This document shows positions 17,801 to 21,313 of a stretch of DNA of 21,313 nucleotides, one piece after another. The position numbers and the translations under genes were made by a program. This DNA comes from B8-G4 sp033720735 (GTDB lineage Bacteria > Bacteroidota > Bacteroidia > Chitinophagales > Saprospiraceae): contig JAWWBX010000041.1 of assembly GCA_033720735.1 (NCBI GenBank), positions 1 to 21,313 of the forward strand. The letters are read 5' to 3'. Position 1 is the stretch's first letter, and the number at the start of each line of letters is the position of its first letter. The notes under the pieces were generated by a model. The model had not been told where the DNA came from. It did not search any database and worked only from the letters and a program-made list of their open reading frames with translations.

Positions 17801-19548
17801 ACGCGCTCGACCTTTGGTCTGATGGATTGGATCTGATCATGTCCGATGAGTACACAGGTGATGCGCAAGGCGCATCGCTGGTGGGAGAACAGCTCGTGAT
17901 TCCGATCACGCTACTGGATGTCCCGTTCAATGATCCCAATGATCCTGATCAGACGCACACCGTCATCTGGATGGTACGAGACCAGTGCGGTAACACGTCC
18001 GAGATTCCGCAACTCCTGCGCCTGGAAGACTGCAAACTGCCTACACCGGTTTGCCTCGATCTGGTAGCGCCCTTCGACTCCCTGGGGGGCATGGTGACCA
18101 TCCCGGCATCGGCGTTCAATGCCAGCAGCACGGACAACTGCACGCCCGAGGAAGACCTGACATATCACTTTGGCACCTACGGCGGCGGTCCGGAATATAC
18201 CTTCACCTGCACCGACGTGATCCTGAACGGCTCGGAAGTGTTGAATGTGGACATTGTTGTGACGGATGCCTATGGCAATACCTCATCATGTGTGGTCGAA
18301 TTGGTGCTCGAAAACGGCAATGCCTTGTGTGGCGTAACAACGGCATCGATCGCAGGACAGCTGGCTACGGAGTCTGGAGAAGTCGTGGCACATTCGGAAG
18401 TGCACCTGATGGACGGATCGACCATGGTCGACGATGTGATGACCGGTACGAATGGAGCGTACGCATTTGAAGATATCCCTGGCGGGAAATACGTGGTCGA
18501 ACCCTATAAGAATGATGACGTCCTGAATGGCGTCTCGACGCTCGATCTCATCCGGATCCAGAAACACCTGCTCGGCCTCGTGCCATTCTCTTCGCCGTTC
18601 CAGTACATCGCGGCTGATGTCAACAACAGCGCGCACGTGTCTGCCGTCGACATCCTGGCGTTGCGCAAGGTGCTGCTTGGGATCGATACGGCGTTCACTG
18701 CGAATCAAAGCTGGCGGTTTGTGCCAACATCCTTTGACTTCGCTGATCCTACGCATCCCTGGCCATTTGATGAGGTGATCCAACTCGATGTACATCACGA
18801 CACCCTCGATGCTGACTTTACCGGTATCAAGATCGGAGATGTGAATGGCTCGTTTGTCGCGAGTGCCACCACCGTCGATACGCGCAGTGACCAGCAGGTC
18901 CTGTTGCAGGTCTCTGACCAGTTTCTGCACCGGGGTGTGCCTGTACGTCTGGTGCTGCGGATTGCGGGCGTGGAGACGATCGAAGGATTGCAGATGGTCC
19001 TGGAAGGAGAGGATCTTGATTTTCTCGATGTTGAGCCTTTGGGGCTGCCCATCACCAGAGCACATCTCGCAAACTCCGGCAGTCAGCTGGCGATCAGTTG
19101 GCACGATGACCGTCCTGTGGATAACGAAGGGGCGCTGTTCGCCATCACTGTTTCCGCCCAGCGGTCTGCCCATCTGCGTGATCTGCTGCGCCTGAACGGA
19201 CGCCGGCTCACTGCCGAACTCTACAGCCCGGATCACAGTGGGTGGCGCATCCATCCGATCTCCCTGCAGATTGGGCGGCAGGAAGCCAATGACTTTGCGT
19301 TACTGCAGAACGTGCCCAATCCATGGCAGCGCGAAACAACAGTGCTGTTTGAGCTCCCTGCGGCCATGCCTGCGACACTCGAGATCTTCGATGTCACCGG
19401 GCGGTTGCTTTGGACCAGGCAGATCAGCGGTCATGCAGGAAGGAACGTTGTCATGCTGAATGACCAAACCCTGACCCACCGTGGTCTTTTCTATTGCCGA
19501 TTGGAGGCGGGTCCCTTTAGTGCAGTGCGCAAGATGGTACGGCATTAA
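11863..19548 (+). CDS. Giant Cys-rich HYR-like/dockerin surface protein with T9SS tail
   Basis: This 2561-residue acidic protein starts with a long basic n-region, then a signal core (ALSILLYLVLASWVPSWGQ, cleavage near residue 49). A GTG at 11929 is an alternative start. Residues 557-1062 are six well-kept HYR-like immunoglobulin-fold repeats of about 84 residues (CPxDxTxSC, ATDNCD, RTWxATDACGN, SCVQxITVxDxTPP). Divergent relatives run to about residue 2150. Residues 2160-2215 resemble a carboxypeptidase-regulatory domain (SIAGQLATESGEV, then FEDIPGGKYVVEP). Residues 2216-2340 contain a dockerin pair (NGVSTLDLIRIQKHLLG and NNSAHVSAVDILALRKVLLG) and its usual IGDVNGS tail. A cohesin-like beta region (about 2355-2470) and a T9SS type A domain (2475-2561, VPNPWQRETTVLFEL, then EIFDVTGRLLW) complete it. 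It is probably a calcium-stabilised, disulfide-rich surface adhesin or matrix protein. The role is inferred; the architecture is clear. Confidence 0.88.
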   Translation: MFDCIASSRQAFCCPLIRRPRPVSIARCVRALSILLYLVLASWVPSWGQCDHQVDNVFFLCRPENPDSFYVAFRVFGDAGVWDVVDLNNGVADNSGFFADDISDEETPTAGNPVELTVSDSIEYRYFGPFPDGVTVNVVLVDTAGVCDSVWVINDAFTCSIRSGVCGDLPFYNLDYNINFIDSFLIIERQRIEGCSDSSCVAGNQKRCFEFRVVLPDNAVGIELTDAGSGSPGGELYYADETSPDVCFDLLNSNPGGNNMSSVCVPGGATYIAMSCKQGGNSTSAVVKAFFGPEVPSLETIEPCDLVLSVSNADSVSWSSPDDPTLANFDSCSADSTVCFFLYNDMVFGDVTACEGDTFMYVVAAQATENVCLTDTVIMDTSRVIVYPTYDVEIDSACTASTTDSLDLTAVITSPAAGCSYAIAWSTGETTGTITVLADGSQYSVTVTRADLDTALQGCVLAADTIVANSALSVDCSQLSDDSFQCPADVPPADTTLVVVTGCGQAPVIFVSDSGNGGTGCIGDTLFITRTYTVDADGDAMTTGDQQYCIQVFTIVDDTNPVLDPMTCPADTTLDCATGDPAALGRPTYTDNCTTPGEIALSMRDDTLSGFDGSCMGDTVGLVRRTWFGTDACGNVDSSCIQFIAYTDGTAPSMQCPADVTLVADAGCMANTDPAQTGSPSVSDDCGSVSLVFSDATSSDDPCIGSSVITRTWTATDACGNSTSCVQSITIQDNTPPGLVCPPDTTVDCTADTAPSGTGGPAVATDNCDPVPVVSFSDVAVLTGCNGTGTVMRTWTATDACGNATSCVQVITVQDTTPPVITFCPPDMTISCDAGTQPADTGGPAQATDNCGQPVQITYTDMTAPGACAQEGTITRTWIATDACGVQATCVQTITVIDDTSPVFTSCPPDVTISCDTSPDPGNTGGSATATDNCDAAPQVTYSDADDLSGCNGTGTITRAWVATDACGNTVACVQTITVEDLMPPVISCPADVTVSCEESTDPGQTGMATAMDACDGSPVVTSEDLGAPGSCNTTGSFIRRWYATDACGNIDSCDQMITVVDNTPPSAACQDITVDFDGMDQVSIAPEDVDNGSTDNCGGVTLALDQTMFSCEEVGNDPVTVTLTVTDACGLQSTCTASVSFINGANLMLSCPDTVFLEPEEGACEVEVIYDVVAEDNCGNTVVLMQTDGTGITVGDMVPIDTMFEQSYLAYNENGDTLACTFPVIVGGQFASGQMSCNAAINLSLGPDCKATITPHMLLMGDFQGCMDAFVVSPKDDSVTLINGNMVDESFAGQTIAVMVTNLQNGNACWTMVTVEDKLPPQLTCSSDTILCHEPDDPLTIGLPVNGGDVTTNPDGSLTVTGLGQCGPVTLTYFDEVDVPGCDGDFLRITYRNWTATDAAGNTSACTDTIYHLRTGLGAITLPGHFDGTDHPPLSCADACLLPSGAPSTTCTGEPGGAICDHIYIDYDDTTLPQCGGSYKVFRLWTVIDLCTGENLTHMQKIVIADDEGPAMTCPDTVYISTNGFDCNGAVLLAPPAVSDDCSDWTIDLIAPGISVTPQGDAYFLSGLSLGCHQVTWIARDECGNQTSCPQVICVQDEAEPIVVCDLHSTVTLTREVTEAIASAFTDNSYDACGGIFVTGRRMDSCIDFDWTTLGAGVDEEPNGAVTAEDAGTVHRSHIPFSCCDVSSGPVMIELRVTDLAGNANTCMVEVTVQDKFGPEISCAPDITVGCDFDIDLALLEDLADRTFGTVLDGDVYEDVDRLPVIVDGTNWGIDGIAHDLCQIDLSVSVADFREGCGLGVIQRVFTASDGVNEVSCLQTITVVNDDPFWINADDANDPTDDVIWPADITVEGSCAVDEETGGTPVLLNAGCDLVGASFSDLILPFDQFACAKVLRTWSVIDWCQYDPEALTGIWEHTQEIKIVNPQGPSGVLLNDQPVFCQNDPEVTYDPNGGCAADVILSLETQDDCTPSESLTWSYALDLWSDGLDLIMSDEYTGDAQGASLVGEQLVIPITLLDVPFNDPNDPDQTHTVIWMVRDQCGNTSEIPQLLRLEDCKLPTPVCLDLVAPFDSLGGMVTIPASAFNASSTDNCTPEEDLTYHFGTYGGGPEYTFTCTDVILNGSEVLNVDIVVTDAYGNTSSCVVELVLENGNALCGVTTASIAGQLATESGEVVAHSEVHLMDGSTMVDDVMTGTNGAYAFEDIPGGKYVVEPYKNDDVLNGVSTLDLIRIQKHLLGLVPFSSPFQYIAADVNNSAHVSAVDILALRKVLLGIDTAFTANQSWRFVPTSFDFADPTHPWPFDEVIQLDVHHDTLDADFTGIKIGDVNGSFVASATTVDTRSDQQVLLQVSDQFLHRGVPVRLVLRIAGVETIEGLQMVLEGEDLDFLDVEPLGLPITRAHLANSGSQLAISWHDDRPVDNEGALFAITVSAQRSAHLRDLLRLNGRRLTAELYSPDHSGWRIHPISLQIGRQEANDFALLQNVPNPWQRETTVLFELPAAMPATLEIFDVTGRLLWTRQISGHAGRNVVMLNDQTLTHRGLFYCRLEAGPFSAVRKMVRH
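13531..15048 (+). repeat. Six tandem ~253-bp HYR-like coding repeats
   Basis: Units begin near 13531, 13804, 14059, 14305, 14553 and 14801 and end at 15048. Each encodes about 80-91 residues with the pattern PP.(I/L).CP.D.T..C, TDNC or DxC, C-x-G-T-G, TRTWxATDACGN and CVQxITVxD. The central four units are the most alike. The wider gene carries further copies too diverged to mark accurately. Repeats like these can recombine, so unit number may vary between strains. Confidence 0.8.
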
Positions 19549-19587
19549 GACGCCTGCTCAAACCCCAACGGAGTGATAATGGAATGA

Positions 19588-19617
19588 AAAAGGCGCACGT
19601 GCAAACGTGCGCCTTTT
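19588..19617. terminator. Bidirectional hairpin terminator after the giant gene
   Basis: AAAAGGCGCACGT (19588-19600) pairs exactly with ACGTGCGCCTTTT (19605-19617) around a GCAA tetraloop. The 13-bp stem has flanking A and T runs, so it can terminate transcription from both sides. It lies between the stop of the giant gene (19548) and the stop of the convergent lipoprotein gene (19645). Confidence 0.92.
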
Positions 19618-19644
19618 CTAACCAGAAGGGACCATGGATCGCCG

Positions 19645-20610
19645 CTACAGCGGCAGTAATCCGGTGACGAGCACATCGACCTTGACCGATGCGTTGCTCG
19701 CTACTGATATGGACTGCAAATCAAAATTGAGCAGGGTGTCGAGCAAGAGTGTTCCCTGCAGTTGCAGAGTGCCGTCAGGTTGCTCCTCGTAGGAGGCGAA
19801 CACGAGCTCGTAGTCTCCGCTACGGAGAAAAGACAAGCGATACTGCCCGCTGGCGTCGACCGACGCACTGGTGACGGCGTTAGCAAAAAGGACCTGGCTG
19901 GCACCCTGGCCGGAGGTCTCGGTTTGTGCATTGTAAGTGCCGGCCGCATAGGCATAGACCACGATACGGTCCGATGAATTGATGGCGTCGTTGCAGTTGC
20001 CTTCGATCTCACCCGTCTCGTCGCGCACCACGACGCGCAGCGCATTGTCCAGTTCACTGCTCGTCACAAAGGCGAAATCACTGCTACCGTCTGAACTGGC
20101 CGTAATGCTTTTGCGCAGATCAAAGTCGACGACCAGGTTGGCCTCATCATCCTCCACGACTGCAAATCCACTATTGTCAATATCGATGAGGAGCTCGGTG
20201 GCGCCGTTTGCGGACAATGCGTGACGCGTACCGTCATCGGTCATGACGTAGCATCCGGGTGCATTGCCCATTGCGTCCTGTTCGAGATCGAGAACGAGAT
20301 CGATGTCTGAATAGGCCCGTGCGTCAAGAGCAGCGCTGCCCATCAGTCTGGTCATTCCGTTCTGCAAGCTCAGGACGTCAACCGTCAACGGTCCGTCGAA
20401 ACCGTCCCAGGCCTGTCCATCCACGCGGACTTCGGTGACCGTAACAACCACGGCTTCCACATCTGCCCGGTCGATCGGGCTGTCAGTCAGATACAAGGAC
20501 AACTGGCCCTCTCCGCGTGTTGCCGTGTCGTCCTTACAGCTCGTCATTGTGCAAATTCCGGCAAAGGCCAGTACCGCACATAACATGCTCATTTGCAGTT
20601 TCATATGCAT
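19645..20610 (-). CDS. DUF4382-type lipoprotein, probably surface-exposed
   Basis: This is a 321-residue protein. The N-terminus is a lipoprotein signal with a lipobox-like MTSC, placing the lipidated cysteine at residue 25. The next residues, KDD, resemble the K-(D/E)2 lipoprotein export signal described for Bacteroidota surface lipoproteins. Residues about 36-175 match the DUF4382 pattern: GQLSLYLTDSP near the start, then VVVTVTEVRVDG, then a run about Asp-rich linear structure (YSDIDLVLDL) and VDFDLRKSI. Residues about 205-321 look like a carboxypeptidase-regulatory beta-sandwich (DASGQYRLSFLRSGDYELVFASYEE). No catalytic motif is known for DUF4382, and I assign no activity. The start could be M1 or M3; this changes little. 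The gene is transcribed toward the giant gene and is divergent from the oxidoreductase at 20781. Confidence 0.85.
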   Translation of the reverse strand: MHMKLQMSMLCAVLAFAGICTMTSCKDDTATRGEGQLSLYLTDSPIDRADVEAVVVTVTEVRVDGQAWDGFDGPLTVDVLSLQNGMTRLMGSAALDARAYSDIDLVLDLEQDAMGNAPGCYVMTDDGTRHALSANGATELLIDIDNSGFAVVEDDEANLVVDFDLRKSITASSDGSSDFAFVTSSELDNALRVVVRDETGEIEGNCNDAINSSDRIVVYAYAAGTYNAQTETSGQGASQVLFANAVTSASVDASGQYRLSFLRSGDYELVFASYEEQPDGTLQLQGTLLLDTLLNFDLQSISVASNASVKVDVLVTGLLPL

Positions 20611-20780
20611 ATAGGTGTTTGGTTACAATGTAAAGAACGGGGGAGACGGGAAAGGGGGAGAAGAAAGGAGTGAGAGTTACAACCTTTTGACATGGATGAA
20701 ACGGCACAGGAAGGTCGATTATTGTGTGGATTTGGACGAAACGCCCGGGTTCAAGAAGCGGAGCATTGTATCTTGATCGT

Positions 20781-21313
20781 ATGCATCGCCGTCGATTTTT
20801 GCGCAACGCCGCTGCTGTCAGTACGTTTACTGTGCTGCGAGGCGCATCCTGGTTGCGCGCGCGCCCGTCCGACAGCCTGGGAGTTTGCCTGGTGGGACTG
20901 GGATATTACAGCACCGATCTGCTTGCGCCTGCGCTGCAACTGACGAGACATTGTCATCTCGCCGGTATTGTCACCGGCACACCTGCCAAGATCCCGGTCT
21001 GGCAGCGGCGCTACGGGATCCCCGACAGCAACGTTTACAATTACGACACCATGCACGAGATGGCGGGAAATACCGACATCGACATCGTGTATATCGTGCT
21101 GCCCACGAGCCTGCACAGCCGCTACAGTATCATTGCTGCCAACGCCGGCAAACATGTTTGGTGTGAGAAACCCATGGCGCGTACCGTGGAGGAATGCCAG
21201 GCGATCATCGATGCCTGCCGAGCCAACCGTGTCAAGCTGTCGATCGGCTATCGCATGCAGCACGAACCGAATACGCAGATCATCATGCAGCACGCACGCA
21301 CGCGGCCATACGG
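20781..21313 (+). CDS. Tat-exported Gfo/Idh/MocA family oxidoreductase, 5' part
   Basis: The open frame runs from the ATG at 20781 to the right edge with no stop, giving 177 codons. It begins with a twin-arginine signal, MHRRRFLRNAAAVSTFTVL, so the folded, cofactor-loaded protein should be exported through Tat. A Rossmann start, VCLVGLGYYSTDLLAPAL, follows at about residues 39-56. The GLGYY-x(5)-LAPAL form is like glucose-fructose oxidoreductase relatives. IVYIVLPTSLHSRYSI and HVWCEKPMARTVEEC come next; the EKP lysine is the family's conserved active-site or cofactor lysine. NAD(P)-dependent action on a sugar or sugar derivative is expected from the family, with substrate unknown. It should have about 180-200 further residues beyond the window. 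It is divergent from the DUF4382 lipoprotein across 170 bp. Confidence 0.88.
   Translation, partial: MHRRRFLRNAAAVSTFTVLRGASWLRARPSDSLGVCLVGLGYYSTDLLAPALQLTRHCHLAGIVTGTPAKIPVWQRRYGIPDSNVYNYDTMHEMAGNTDIDIVYIVLPTSLHSRYSIIAANAGKHVWCEKPMARTVEECQAIIDACRANRVKLSIGYRMQHEPNTQIIMQHARTRPY

Noticed and set aside
18286..19254. A 322-residue minus-strand frame opposite the dockerin and cohesin-like part of the giant gene
   Set aside because: The plus-strand frame has an unmistakable dockerin pair and T9SS tail. The antisense translation has no recognisable motif, and long antisense frames are common in GC-rich coding DNA.
1..21313. CRISPR array, phage, transposon or toxin-antitoxin system
   Set aside because: No regularly spaced short direct repeats, transposase, integrase or terminal inverted repeats were found. 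The repeated DNA is all inside coding genes.

Overview
The window looks like chromosomal DNA from a member of the Bacteroidota, most probably the Saprospiria (Saprospiraceae/Lewinella-like marine or activated-sludge bacteria). This placement rests on protein architecture only. Three proteins end in type IX secretion (T9SS) type A sorting domains, one giant protein combines HYR-like repeats with a dockerin, one sensor kinase has the two-component propeller/Y_Y_Y/LytS layout, one lipoprotein carries a CKDD export-like signal, and there is a Bacteroidota-type TAnnTTTG promoter element. I see no rRNA, tRNA, CRISPR array, insertion sequence or integrase.

Layout. 1-160 (-): start of an exported protein that runs off the left edge. 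161-535: no gene seen. 536-2794 (+): secreted protein with four tandem repeats of about 105 residues and a T9SS tail. It ends at a strong bidirectional hairpin shared with a convergent minus-strand group. That group holds a small exported protein (2879-3301) and a W/Y-repeat secreted protein with a degenerate T9SS tail (3326-4858). Further upstream on the same strand is a membrane class III adenylate cyclase (4992-6698) with a histidine-rich six-helix membrane domain and a [2Fe-2S] ferredoxin domain. Divergent from the cyclase, 88 bp away, is a 1050-residue sensor histidine kinase (6787-9939). It converges within 3 bp on pckA, the ATP-dependent PEP carboxykinase gene (9943-11538, -). An AT-rich 324-bp divergent region with a promoter and a palindrome separates pckA from a 2561-residue giant T9SS cargo protein (11863-19548, +). 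That gene ends at a second bidirectional hairpin facing a DUF4382 lipoprotein (19645-20610, -). The right edge holds the first 177 codons of a Tat-exported Gfo/Idh/MocA oxidoreductase (20781-21313, +).

How the genes may work together. The window mixes cell-surface proteins (three T9SS cargos, a lipoprotein and small exported proteins) with a signalling and central-carbon block in the middle. The cyclase looks built to couple membrane or electron-transfer redox state to cAMP. The adjacent kinase has a large periplasmic ligand-binding half but no LytTR response regulator beside it. pckA is the gluconeogenic entry gene. A link between redox or ligand sensing, cAMP and gluconeogenesis is suggested only by gene order.

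Start sites matter in three places. The cyclase and the kinase can each be extended upstream to non-ATG codons (TTG at 6767, GTG at 6784); I chose the downstream ATGs. The giant protein has an unusually long n-region before its signal-peptide core.
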